DNA of 51,392 bases from Coemansia sp. RSA 1804 (lineage: Eukaryota; Kickxellomycota; Kickxellomycetes; Kickxellales; Kickxellaceae). The first letter of the stretch is position 1. Each line of letters opens with the position of its first letter. A program made the position numbers and the translations under genes. Below, piece after piece: positions 1 through 10,741 of the stretch. The stretch is taken from assembly GCA_027578815.1 (NCBI GenBank), contig JANBTH010000032.1:1-51392 (forward strand), read 5' to 3'. The notes below the pieces were generated by a model. It was given only the letters and a program-made list of their open reading frames with translations, was not told the origin of the DNA and made no database searches.

Positions 1-132
1 CCTTTTTACTTGGCGAACAGCCAAACCCTTGGATGATTCTACACATCCAGGATAAGATGAGTCGACATCGAGGTGCCAAACGAGTCCGCCGATGTGATCT
101 TTCAGGACTCATCAGCCTGTTATCCCTAGAGT

Positions 133-1157
133 CTATATATAACCATACGGTTACGGAATAACATCTAAATCTTTCGTATTTAGATTGGATTATATCATCC
201 ATTATAAAGAAACTTTATAACAGTTTTACATATAATCTCTGAGGATTTCAACTACAGTGTAGTTGTTTTCCTGCTAATTTTCTATTATTATATCTTTGAA
301 ATTATAACCAAGAATCATATATAAAATCCCTGATATTCAAAGCTTTAAGAACTTCTAGCATACAGTAAAATGCATAAACTATATTATAAATATCAAATAT
401 TTAAATATAATTTAAGGCCACTCTACAAAAAATATTATACTAAATAATTATTAATAGAATTAAAAAAATATAATATTAAAAAGTTATAAAAGTAAAAGAA
501 AAAATATATTTATTATCAATAATTTTATTTAATTTACATACTTTAGAAATTCTATCTCTACTGATATTAGTAAAATTAGCTGCTTCTTGTATAGAAATAA
601 ATTGTTTTATTAAAATTTTATCTGTTAAATATAAAAAAACTTGTTTATTCATACCATTATTATTTTTAATTAATAATTTTACTTCTTCTGAAAGGCTTTT
701 ACCTTTTTTATGAGATATTTGACCTTTTTTTGCTAAACTAATTTTTAATTTATCTAATTCATTTAATTTAGTACTTAAATTACTACCAGCAATTTTTAAA
801 ATATTATATTCTGGTTTAAGAGAATCTATAAAAAATTGTTCTCTTTTTATTAATTTATTTCTAATCATAACATTATCTAAATCTTTTATATCTATAATTT
901 CTAAAATTTATAAATTGAATGAAGAATAATCATATTTATTAAAAGCATTCAAAATTATACTATTAATTTTTAAACTTTTATAAATACTATTAGAACTAAA
1001 ATATTCTAGCATTCTTCTATATAAATCTTTTGAATGACCAATATAAAATTTATGATTAAAATTATTAGTAAATTTATATATTCCAGCTTTATTTTTTAAT
1101 TCTTTTAATATTATATTTTTTTGTTCTTTTATATTAGTAAATATTAATTGTTTTATA
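133..1157 (-). mobile_element. Group I intron in rnl
   Basis: The intron interrupts domain V between AATAAAAGCT and ACTCTAGGGATAACAGG, near E. coli 2438/2439 by my count. The 5' exon ends in T and the intron ends in G, as expected for group I. A core segment reading CCTCAGAGATTAT on the minus strand, near 234-247, lies close to the 3' end. It encodes a GIY-YIG protein. Confidence 0.85.
476..1157 (-). pseudogene. GIY-YIG homing endonuclease of the rnl intron, one in-frame stop
   Basis: The reading frame continues straight from the upstream exon. It shows the GIY segment (AGIYKFTN), the YIG segment (FYIGHSKDLYRR, with the conserved Arg) and a C-terminal part with a helical DNA-binding repeat (SIQEAANFTNISRDRISKV), as in intron-encoded GIY-YIG endonucleases. 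A single TAA at 908-910 splits the frame after YSSFNL; everything downstream stays in the same frame (ILEIIDIKDLDNVMIRNKL). An ATG-initiated remnant of 130 codons starts at 868 but lacks the nuclease core. Either the gene is freshly dead or the TAA is a sequence error. The family assignment is firm and activity is doubtful. Confidence 0.85.
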
Positions 1158-3473
1158 GCTTTTATTCGTTAAGCGATGACCATTCCATACTGAGATCATC
1201 TGATCACTATGTCTGACGTAAATCAAGGGTTGGATTGTTATCCTTCCCATTAACTCAATTTTACCATTACATTATATATCTCAAATAATAGAGTTTAGAT
1301 TTCCCTTCTAAAAATAATTGAGCTTCGAACTCCTCAGTTACTATTTGTGAGGATTCCATCCCAGATAAACTGTCTTACAAATAATTTATAAATAAAATTT
1401 ATATATAAAATAAATAATAAAGAAAGGTTATAATCTAAAAAGATTACCTTATAATTATATATTTATTTCTTATATTTATTAACAGTAAAGCTTCAAAGGG
1501 TCTTCCCGTCTAACTAATGATAACCCGCATCTGCACGGGTATTGTAATTTCACTGAGTTCATCTTGGAGACAGTAAGAGAATCATTACACCATTCATGCT
1601 GGTCACTAATTAGATGACAATGAATTTCGCTACCTTTGGATCCTCATAGTTAGGACCGCCGTTTACTAGAGGTTATTTAAAAAGCACAATACTTTTTATA
1701 TTTTAGCTAGCTAGCACTGGGCAGGTGTCAGACTTTATACTAAGAAAGTATTATTCTTTGCAAAGTCCTATGTTTTTAGTAAACAGTTGTTCTCTTCTAT
1801 TCTGTGCCCGATATAATTATATAACGTCCCCTTATCCCGAAGTTACAGAGTTATTTTGCCGAATTCCTTCAAGATGATTATCTCAAACGCCTTAGTATAC
1901 TCTACTAAAAAACCAGTGTCGGATTAAGTACGGTTTTATATAATATTTTCCAGCTTATTATTAATATTATTTTACTAAATAAAACATTATTTAATATAAG
2001 AATTTTTATTTTATATAAACTCATCGATAAATTACTTTATTATCTTAGAGACCGTTTTACCAAATAACGAACAACGTTCTATTTGCGACCTATTTTTTTC
2101 GGCGGAAATGATTTTAAACATTTCATTACGCTACTCATGTCAGCATTATCTATTCAGATATATTATTATATAAGTACTATACTTTTTAATTCATTTACTG
2201 AATGTTCCGCTACCTTTTTTACCTATTCTCGGTTTATGACTTAGACCCTATTATTTTTGATGCCTTATTTCTCCTTTTAGGATTTTCTTGAGCTATTACG
2301 CTTTCATTATAAGTTGGCTGCCTCCAAGCCCACTAAAGAATTGAATAAGAAATAATACTCTCTTTTTTTCACTTAGTCATTAATTAGGGACCTTATATTA
2401 GGTGATGGGCTATTTCCCATTAGACATATTATCTTAGCACAATATGTCTGACTATTTTATTTATTCTTTTACTCTTCTTTTATGATTAGATTCCAATGAT
2501 AAAAATGATTAAATTCCCCCAATTAAACTATTAGTATGGAATCAATAGCAAAAGTGATTAAAATTATATAAAATGTACTACTAAAATAGTTTTCGCGGAA
2601 AACCAGCTATTTACAAGTTAGATTGGACTTTCACCCCTTTACACAATTCATCCGAGTATATTGCAACATACAACGGTTCAGTCTAACTACTTGATCATGT
2701 AAAGATCACTTGTTTTCGGGTCTAATAAAAAGAACTATTTTTTTTTTAATTAGGAAATTTTTCTTGCTCTTTTTATTAACTTGCTGACCCATTATGCAGG
2801 AGGTACCCGGTGCCATATTTACATGGTACCGGAACTTATAGAATCAGAGTTTCAGGATCTATTTCACTGGTTATTATACTAAACACTTTTCAACATTCCC
2901 TCACGGTACTTTACTCTATCGCTCATTATATTATATTTAGCCTTAGAGAATGGTTTCCCTATCTTCAAACAAGTTTTCTCTCATTTTACTCTTTTTTTTA
3001 ATAAAAAATAAAATTACTGGACTTTCACCATCTATGGTTTTAAAAATATAATTTATAAAAAAATTAAAATTTAACTTTTTACTTTCCTGTAAAAATTTCT
3101 AAAATTGTTTTAAGATTTTTTTTATTTTTTATTATTTTAGGCTTTACTTATTTTGCTCACCACTACTTTAAGTATCTCGTTTGATTTTTTTTCCTCTGTT
3201 TACTTAGATGTTTCAGTTCAACAGGTATATTAAAGAAATAGTTTTCACTATTCATTATTATTTTTTATAATGTCTTTATTTGGAATTTACTAAGTAATTT
3301 ATTAATATTATAGTATTTTGGTTTATACCTCCTTTTTTAATATAATGGCTAGTCATCCACTATGATTCCTTTTTATTCTTTGTATTTTTTATATCCTTTA
3401 CATATATTATATAATATATTATTATTACATTAATTATATAATTATTATATCTAAATAATAAAATTAAATAGAA

Positions 3474-3626
3474 TTAAAACCATGGTTTTATTAAATATAA
3501 TCTAGTAAAATCTTTTAAAATATAATTAGGTAAAATATAAGTAGATAAAAAATAAGATAAAAATAAAAGTATAAAATAACCATAAGTTATTTGATTTATA
3601 AAAGTAAAAGGTATTAATTGAGGCAT
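3474..3626 (-). CDS. atp8: ATP synthase subunit 8
   Basis: This is a 50-codon gene from ATG (3626) to TAA (3474). It begins MPQLIPFTFINQITYG, the classic fungal Atp8 N-terminus (MPQLIPF-x-F-x-NQ), followed by one membrane segment (about residues 17-36) and a basic tail (LKDFTRLYLIKPW). Length matches the family (about 48-53). Atp8 is part of the membrane F0 stator of mitochondrial ATP synthase. It lies between nad4 and rnl on the same strand, 84 nt below the nad4 stop, so co-transcription is likely. Its small size makes it easy to miss. Confidence 0.93.
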   Translation of the reverse strand: MPQLIPFTFINQITYGYFILLFLSYFLSTYILPNYILKDFTRLYLIKPWF

Positions 3627-3709
3627 ATATTTATTTTTATAAATAAATATATATCTATATATTATAAATAATAAAAAAAAATATAAATTTAAATAAAAAT
3701 TATAATTAA

Positions 3710-6700
3710 TTATATCAGATTAAATAATTCTAATAAAAATGATTTAATATCTTCTTTTATTTCATCTGAAAATTCAGGAAAATTATCTATATCTTTTTTA
3801 TTTTCTAATAATATCTTTTCGTTAGTTTGAATTTCTCTTAAACTTTTCTTTATAGAAAAATCCTGCATTATTTTATAACAGTCCATATCATTAAAATTAT
3901 CTATTGTTTTTCTTATTATTTCATTAATATTTTCTATTTTATTTTCATTTAAAAATTGTTCTAAATTATCATTATCATAATTTTTAGCTATATTCTCTAA
4001 ATCATTATATATTTTTTTTAATATATCTTCATAACTATCTTTATTATTAAAAAAAAAATTATTTTGTAATAAAATATTAAAATTATTTAAATATATCTCT
4101 TCTAATTCAGGAGGTATATTATCAATTTTATTTAAACTATTACTTAATTCATTCATAATCATATCAATAACTATATCACTTTTTTCATTTTTAAAATATT
4201 TTATAATACTAGAATCAAAATCAATTTCTGGTAAATCTAATGTATTTATAAATTCAGGATTTAAAATACTATCCTCAGGATTAAAAGATTTAGAAAAATG
4301 ACCTTCAGGTTGTGCTATATGTTTAACAGAACGATGTTGATTATAATATAAAGATAAATTAATATTTTTATTAATAAAATTATTTTTAATTAAAAGTGGT
4401 AATATCATATAACAAAAATTAATTTCTGAAGAAAAATTAAATAAATTTTTTAATAAAATAAAAGAAATATCATATTCGAATATATCAGTAATTAAAAATG
4501 GTGTAATACCAGTTATAAAAATAATAATTAATAAAGGATATGTAATTGAAAATTCTCTTTTATTAAAATCTTCAATTTTTAATTTTAAATATAAAGAATA
4601 AGAACCAAATAATGTTCTATTAAAAAACCAAATAGAATAAGAAGCTACTAAAATAATACTAAAAGAAGATAAAATACCTATAGTAGGATCAATAAAAAAA
4701 ATACCTATAAAAGATAATAATTCACCTATAAAATTACTAGTTAAAGGTGTAGCCATATTACTTAATATAAAATAAAAAAAAATAATAGCAAAAATAGGTG
4801 TAAAATATATTAAACCTTTATAATATAATAAAGTTCTAGAATGATATCTATCATATAAAGCAGTTACACAAATAAATAAACCAGGTGAAGTTAAACCATG
4901 TGCTATAGATAAAAATATAGCACCAGATAAACCTTGAAATGAAAATGAAAATAAACTAATTATTACTATAGCCATATGCTACTTAAATTTATTAAAGATT
5001 GGACCATATCTTTATTTACTTATTCTGATTTAAATCCTTTATCCCATGAACTAATTAATTGTTGCCATGCTTTATTTAAAATAAAGTTTTTATCTACTGA
5101 AAGAGTTTTTAACTCTTTTAATTCATAAAATTTAGATATTAAATTAACCCTAGTGAGTTTAGCAGATCTAGAAGGAAAAATATGAAAATAGTTTTTATAT
5201 AAAGATAATACTTCTTCTTTTTTATAAATAACCCATCTAAATGTTTTTCTTTTTTTATCATGAAAATAAACTATACCTCCATATAAATTAATTAAAGGTT
5301 CTAAAAAATATTTATCTTTTTGAGTAAATGAAAATATAATTTTATCATTTATTTTATCTATATATATACTACCATCACTATCAAAAAATCCTGATAACCA
5401 TCCATTATCATAATTTAATGGTAACGGTTGTATTAAATCAATATTATATTTTATACATATTTTATTTAATTGATCTAATCTTTTTGGATTTCTAATTAAT
5501 CCATTTATTACATAAATTAAATTTAATATACCTTTTTTATGATGTAATCTATATCTTACAGCTTTAGCACCAGATTTTAATTTGATTGATCCACCAAATC
5601 GTTGTTTAATTAAGTATAAACAATGTTCATCTCTTAAATCCATAGTTATTTCTAGACAGGCATAGCCTGTCTTAGTTTTATATAAATAACCATTACCATC
5701 AATAAGACCAGCTAACCATTCATTAAATTTTTTTTCAGTATTATTTTTATTTTTAGTAGAAGTAGTATATATATAAGTTAAATTTAAAAATGGATTAATA
5801 TATATTAATTTAGGAATATTTTTTTTTAAGATATTTGTAAATAACAAACATATGGTCTCTGAGATTTTCATTTGCGTGCTTGGTATTCTACCAGAAATTT
5901 TATTATAAAATTTCAGCGCTTTGATTATCTGCGGATTATTTAAATATATTACAAAAATTCTTACTAAAATGGAATCTAAAAATAAAATAAGATTACTAAT
6001 AATTTTAGTATTTTGTAATATTGAAAAAAATTTTTTTTTTAATTTCTTAAATTTCCCGCATATAGTTTGTTGCGATAAATATAAATTATTTACAGGGCCA
6101 ATTGGACCAATAGAGCTATAAGCAATAATTTTTTTAAAATCAATTTGTCTTATAGTAGTTAAAGATGAATATAATATACCCAATAATGATAATATTAAAA
6201 TTAAAGGTATAAAAAAAAAAGAACCATCCGGATATAAATTAAAAGAAAATCTTAAAAATCCATAAGTAGCTAATTTTAATAAAATACCAGCTAAAATAAT
6301 AGAACCACTTAATGGTGCTTCAGTATGAGCTAAAGGTAACCATTGATGAAATGGAAATAAAGGTGTTTTAACAGCAAAAGAAGTAAAAAATCCTCAGGGT
6401 TAAGCCTTTTATCTTAAAAAGATACAGCTAGCTTATTTTCTCAATATTAATACAATCATATATGGTATAAATATTTTATTTAGGTGTTAATCTAAAATCC
6501 GTTACCAGTGAACTGGACCATTTCTTATAATTTCTTAAGACAATTTTATTGTCCCTTAGATAATCATGTGGCGTTTGGCCTCTACGCTTTTAAATAATAT
6601 AAAAATTAACTATTTACAATAAATTAATTATATTACTCAAGTCTTCTAATAAAAAACTTGAAAATATTTTTCAATATTTTATTTAGTTCGACGATATTCC

Positions 6701-8232
6701 GATAATTATTACTAATTATTGGAGGTCTCTCGAGTTTGCCACGCAATTTTAATTCATAGTAATAAAATTATTAACCTTTAAATTAATTAAAAAAAAAGTA
6801 TAAAAATTTGAATAAATAATTATTTATATTAAAATTACTCACCTAATTTATATTTCATAGTAGAACAAAAATAAGGTAATATATTAGGTTTAAGTTTTTT
6901 TATTGATTTACTTGAAATATAAATAGTTGGTTGATTTCTTTGCATATGAATATTACATTTTAAGTTAAATTTATAATTTAATACACTTATTATAAATGTA
7001 CATTCTTGAATAGTAAAAGATTGAGTTTGAAGTGTAATACCTTTATATGTTTTAGTACCATTTCCCATTATCCAATGAGCTAATGTCTCATAAGTTAACA
7101 TAAAATATAAATTTAAAGGTACCCTTTTTACGCCATTTATATACAATAAATCATACCATTTAGTAAAACAAGGATAAACTCTAGTTGCAAACATAAAAAT
7201 ATAATACTTTTTACCATTTATATTAGTTGTAGTTATTTTAGGTAATGATCTACAATAATGAGATAATTTATTATATACAAACCAAAGATATTCAAAATTT
7301 TTTTGTTTAAAAGCTAATAAAGTTTTATTATTTTTATTTTTATATAAATAACCATCTGATAATAAAACTCCTAAAATAAAAGAATTTAAATGTTTTGGTA
7401 TTTTACATATAGATCTTAATTTAGAACTAAAACCTTTATATTTTAAAGTAGAATTTAAATTATAACCATAAACAACTAAACTTTTACATTCTATATTTTT
7501 AGATATATTATTTAAATTCGTACTTATCTTTTTATTATTTAAAATGTTATTACTTAAATGAATTAAATTGTAGGTCATATCTTTCTTGCTGAAGGGAAGT
7601 GACAACCATAAAAGATATTGATTATTTAATGATAAACTAGAAGTCACCATAAAAATATAATCATAAGTACCTGAAAAAGAATATAATGTTAATATAGCCA
7701 TTAACATTAATAATGAACCTGCGAATGTCATTAAAAAAAATTGATAACTAGCAAATATTCTTATTAATTCTATTTTTTTTCCAGATTTATAACCTTGTAT
7801 ATCACTACCAAATAAACCTATTAATAAAAACATAGGTATTAATGATGTTTCAAAAAATATATAAAATATTAAAATATCTAATATTATAAAAATTAAAATT
7901 AAAAAATTTTCTAAAGATAATAAAGATAATATAAAATATTTTATATTTGAATTAATTTTCCAACTTGATATTATAGATAATCCTATTATAAATGTTGTTA
8001 ATAATAAAAATAACAATGATATACTATCTATACCATATATTATAATTTTTGTTGTTTTTATTATAAATTGTGGATTATTATAAGAATAATTATATTTATT
8101 CCACATTACTATTGTAATTATTAAACTTATTATAGTAAAAAAAAATCCCATTTTTTTAGAATTTAATTTTTTTACTATATTTAAACAATTTAATATTCCT
8201 ATAAATGGTGTTAAAATTAAAAGATTTGTCAT
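3710..8232 (-). CDS. nad4: NADH dehydrogenase subunit 4, three exons, long C-terminal extension
   Basis: Exons are 8232 to about 7598, about 6391 to 6106, and 4978 to 3710. Splicing restores conserved Nad4 sequence across both junctions: LLWLS + FFTSFAVKTPLFPFH, and IAYSSIG + HMAIV. Recognisable blocks include WLPLAHTEAPLSGS and HGLTSPGLFICV. Nad4 is a proton-pumping membrane subunit of complex I. The conserved part should end soon after FNFSSEINFCYMILP in exon 3, yet the frame runs on for over 200 residues, mostly hydrophilic and Asn/Glu-rich, starting near HRSVKHIAQPEGHF and containing NPEDSILNP. Total length is about 730 residues against the usual 480-500. The extension has no in-frame stop. 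The first 5' splice site is uncertain by a few bases; the second junction is clear. Confidence 0.93.
5020..6105 (-). CDS. LAGLIDADG protein of nad4 intron 2
   Basis: The frame is fused to nad4 exon 2 and closely related to the HEGs of cox1 introns 5 and 6. Shared blocks are EWLAGLID, LEITM-LRD, VRYRLHHK-G and NGWLSGF-DSDGSIY. The first motif reads LAGLIDGNG instead of LAGLIDGDG, so the catalytic Asp is Asn. The second motif (GFFDSDGS) is intact. The codons just after the first motif contain a GC-rich palindrome (5654-5672) that changes KKGYANLEI to KTGYACLEI without breaking the frame. Probable role: splicing maturase or inactive nuclease. Confidence 0.88.
   Translation of the reverse strand, partial: PIGPVNNLYLSQQTICGKFKKLKKKFFSILQNTKIISNLILFLDSILVRIFVIYLNNPQIIKALKFYNKISGRIPSTQMKISETICLLFTNILKKNIPKLIYINPFLNLTYIYTTSTKNKNNTEKKFNEWLAGLIDGNGYLYKTKTGYACLEITMDLRDEHCLYLIKQRFGGSIKLKSGAKAVRYRLHHKKGILNLIYVINGLIRNPKRLDQLNKICIKYNIDLIQPLPLNYDNGWLSGFFDSDGSIYIDKINDKIIFSFTQKDKYFLEPLINLYGGIVYFHDKKRKTFRWVIYKKEEVLSLYKNYFHIFPSRSAKLTRVNLISKFYELKELKTLSVDKNFILNKAWQQLISSWDKGFKSE
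5654..5672. repeat. GC-rich palindrome inside the nad4-i2 HEG
   Basis: AGACAGGC, ATA, GCCTGTCT: an 8-bp perfect stem with a 3-nt loop in a very AT-rich gene, kept in frame. Confidence 0.6.
6392..7597 (-). mobile_element. Group I intron 1 of nad4
   Basis: This interrupts nad4 within LLWLS/FFTSFAVK. The 5' two-thirds encode a LAGLIDADG protein fused to exon 1; the last ~440 nt (6392-6834) hold the non-coding intron core. Confidence 0.85.
6835..7596 (-). CDS. LAGLIDADG homing endonuclease/maturase of nad4 intron 1
   Basis: The frame is continuous with nad4 exon 1, so the product would be released from a fusion. It is the two-motif type found in many fungal introns. The first motif is FILGVLLSDGYLYKN; the second reads LAHWIMGNGTKTYKG where relatives in this window have WIMGDGSK, WIMSDG or WIMDDGS. 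Asp to Asn in the second motif removes one of the two metal-binding acidic residues, so the protein may be only a maturase or a weakened nuclease. The C-terminus (LKPNILPYFCSTMKYKLGE) matches the usual family ending, so length is complete. Confidence 0.88.
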   Translation of the reverse strand, partial: PFSKKDMTYNLIHLSNNILNNKKISTNLNNISKNIECKSLVVYGYNLNSTLKYKGFSSKLRSICKIPKHLNSFILGVLLSDGYLYKNKNNKTLLAFKQKNFEYLWFVYNKLSHYCRSLPKITTTNINGKKYYIFMFATRVYPCFTKWYDLLYINGVKRVPLNLYFMLTYETLAHWIMGNGTKTYKGITLQTQSFTIQECTFIISVLNYKFNLKCNIHMQRNQPTIYISSKSIKKLKPNILPYFCSTMKYKLGE

Positions 8233-9082
8233 TTTTTATTATTTAATATATTTTTTTTTTATTTACTTTTAGTATTATTTATAACTTTTTTTTTATCTTC
8301 AATTTTTTAATTTTATTTTATATTATTTATATAATAATAATTAATTTAAATAATAAAATATATTTTATTATTTAAATTATTAAAAATTAATTAAAACTTT
8401 ATAACATCTTATTTAATTAAAGTAATTACTTTATTTTTTACATTATAAGGTAAAATTATCATAATAAATTTCAGGTCTTATAAAATATCTTTATAATAAA
8501 AAAAATAAATATTTAAACTATTTATCAATAAAAAATAAAATTAAAAATATTACCACTATTCTATATAGATATAAATTTATAAATTTTATAATTATTATTT
8601 GATATTGCTAGATTTGTTTATATATTTTTTCGTAAGGTAAAATATATAAAATATAATAATTAATAAATATAAAAAGTAAAATAGTAATTATTTTTTTTAT
8701 ACCAATAAAATCTTATAATTTATATTCTAATTAATATAAGATAATAAAAAAATAAATATTAAAATAAATAAATTTTTATAATATAAAAATTTGGATATTA
8801 TAATAGATATATGAGAATTAATATCAAAATAAAATAATAAATCCCGCTCTATGAGTTAAAATTTAATAATTTTTTATTTATAATAATAATCCAATTATTA
8901 TTATAAATATAACTTTTTTAAAACTAAATTTATTTAAATAATTTAAATAATCTTCTATTATTAAAGGTAAAACAAATGAATTAAAAAATTATTAAATCTA
9001 TTAGATAAAAGATTTTTATTATTTTAAAAATGATTTTTTATTAAAACTATTATTTTTATTATTATTAATATATATTTTTAAT
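8233..9082. other. AT-rich spacer between atp6 and nad4, no gene seen
   Basis: I find no tRNA or convincing reading frame. It contains one short GC-richer element, CCCGCTCTATGAG (8843-8855), of a kind repeated elsewhere in the window. Confidence 0.6.
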
Positions 9083-9832
9083 TTAATGTAAAATTAATGA
9101 ATCTTTTATATAAATAGATGTTAAAACACACCATACATAAGCTTGTAATATAGCAACGGCTATTTCTAAACCCATTAATAAAATTAAAAATATTATTGGT
9201 ATAATTGATAAAATAGCAAAAATTATATTAATAGATATTATTTGTAAAGTTAAATTACTTATTACATTTAATAATATATGTCCTGATGTTATGTTTGCAC
9301 CTAATCTTATACCTAAACTAAAAGCTCTTGCTATATATGATAATAATTCAATTGCAACTAATAAAGGAATTAAACCTAAAGGTGTACCTGAAGGTAATAA
9401 TACAGAAAAATAAGATAATTTATATTTTTCAAAACCTATAATAGTTAAACCTATTATTATCATTATACTAAAACTTAATGTTAAAGCAAAATGAGCAGTA
9501 GGTGAAAAACCATATGGTATTAAACCTATAAAATTTGTTATTAATATAAAATAAAATAAAGTTAAAATAAATGGTAAATATAATTCATTTTCTTTACCTA
9601 TTTGAACTTTTACTAAACCTAATATAGATTTATATATAGATTCTATTAATATACTTACTCTATTTCCTATTATATTATTATTTTTTAATGATATTTTTAA
9701 TATACTATATATTAATATACTTGATATTATCATATAAAATCCTGAGTTTGTTATATTTAAAGTATAAAAAGGTAAAACTATAGAAAAATAATTTTTTACT
9801 ATAAATTGTTCTAAAGGGTTAAATAATAACAT
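9083..9832 (-). CDS. atp6: ATP synthase subunit 6
   Basis: 249 residues from ATG to TAA. It opens MLLFNPLEQFIV, the usual fungal start, and contains SPTAHFALTLSFSI and the conserved helix ARAFSLGIRLGANITSGH, whose Arg faces the c-ring in the proton channel, then LEIAVAILQAYVW near the end. Length and about six membrane helices fit the family. It is the a subunit of F0. Intron-free, it sits between nad4 and the cox3 region on the same strand. Confidence 0.98.
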   Translation of the reverse strand: MLLFNPLEQFIVKNYFSIVLPFYTLNITNSGFYMIISSILIYSILKISLKNNNIIGNRVSILIESIYKSILGLVKVQIGKENELYLPFILTLFYFILITNFIGLIPYGFSPTAHFALTLSFSIMIIIGLTIIGFEKYKLSYFSVLLPSGTPLGLIPLLVAIELLSYIARAFSLGIRLGANITSGHILLNVISNLTLQIISINIIFAILSIIPIIFLILLMGLEIAVAILQAYVWCVLTSIYIKDSLILH

Positions 9833-10141
9833 TAAAAAAAATTGTAAATAAATTAATTTTAATTAAAAATATTTTTATTATTTATTATCAATTTAGTTAT
9901 TTTATAATTAAATAATTATTTAATAACTTTAATATTAAATAATTATAATTTAAAAACAAATGAAATTAATTTTATATTATAATATTTTATTAGTTTTAAT
10001 TATAGTAAAATTGAAAGTAGTTTAGGAAAATAAATAAAAAAAAATAATTTATAAATTAAGAGTATATAAAACATAATATCTATAAAAAAAAATTTAAATA
10101 ATTATAGAAAAAAAAATATAATATAAAGATGATAATATACT
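9833..10141. other. AT-rich spacer upstream of atp6
   Basis: About 300 nt with no gene visible. It presumably holds the atp6 leader; I see no clear promoter or processing signal. Confidence 0.5.
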
Positions 10142-10735
10142 AGGTATTACATATGGTCTAACTAAAAAATGGAATAAAGGAAAAGATTTAGAATTAATAT
10201 AAATTCTATTTTTAGATTAAATTTGATAAATAAAGCATTAATTAACAATTTAAGTTCTTTTATACTAAAAGTATTAATATTTAAGTGAAATTCTGAAGTA
10301 TATTTAGAATCATCATCCATTAACTAATAAGTTAAACTAACTGATGTTAATAATTCTATTATATTATTAGGTATAGATTTTACTTTTTCTTTATAAAATA
10401 AAGAATAATAATCATTTAAAGAACTTAATGATTTAGTATTAAAAGTATAATAATAATATGTTTTATTTTTAATAGTTGTTTTATTTAATTTAAATTTAGT
10501 AATTTTTCAATAATCTTCTAATAAAAATAAATTAAAAACATGTTTTATATAATCTTTATATATTATACTTTGAGTATATTTTAAATAAGTATTTCCTTTA
10601 GAATGATATTTTATGATTAAACAATCATTTCTTAAAATTAAACCTATTAATGCTTGATCCAAAAATTCTTTATTAAATAAAGTAGAATAAAATTTTAAAT
10701 TACAATTTCTATTCATTATCATTTTGTATTATATA
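10142..10735 (-). pseudogene. Decayed LAGLIDADG endonuclease gene directly after cox3
   Basis: The minus strand starts with MIMNRNCNLKFYSTLFNKEF at 10722 and matches the two-motif family: QALIGLILRNDCL (from a LIGLILGDG-type motif), then YTQSIIYKDYIKHVFNLF. It breaks at a stop near 10507, then continues recognisably (NKTYYYYTFNTKSL) to LTY-stop-LMDDDSK, which replaces the expected LAYWLMDDGSK. The Trp codon has become TAG and the Gly codon GAT, both G-to-A changes. There is no intron around it: it starts 7 nt below the cox3 stop codon and has no downstream exon. It is a dead free-standing HEG or the trace of a former mobile insertion at the cox3 3' end. Confidence 0.8.
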
Positions 10736-10741
10736 AGAGAA

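Larger units (their letters stand above)
1..3370 (-). rRNA. rnl: Large-subunit mitochondrial rRNA, 3' end cut by the window edge
   Basis: The minus strand reads as LSU rRNA from its 5' domain (GAACTGAAACATCT near 3215, then GTGGTGAGC near 3165) down to the peptidyl-transferase segment (GGGATAACAGG near 115-126 and CTCGATGTCGACTCATC near 58-75). Position 1 falls at about E. coli 2570, so roughly the last 300 nt, including the sarcin-ricin loop, lie outside. The gene is interrupted once, at 133-1157. Exon 1 is about 3370-1158 and exon 2 is 132-1. The 5' end is approximate because the first helices are poorly conserved; it was placed just upstream of TGGATGACTAGCC, the equivalent of the bacterial GGTGGATGCC. 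Confidence 0.95.
4979..6105 (-). mobile_element. Group I intron 2 of nad4
   Basis: This lies between TCTATTGGT and CATATGGCT. The 5' exon ends in T and the intron ends in G. The 3' core includes AAGATATGGTCC on the minus strand (plus 5003-5014), the typical P7-region strand of these introns. Confidence 0.9.

Noticed and set aside
2810..3001. Plus-strand open frame of 63 codons
   Set aside because: It is the antisense of rnl and has no protein-like features.
6106..7598. Reading nad4 exon 1 with its intron frame as one natural long protein
   Set aside because: The conserved Nad4 sequence resumes in exon 2 after a group I core, so the continuous frame is an exon-HEG fusion removed by splicing.
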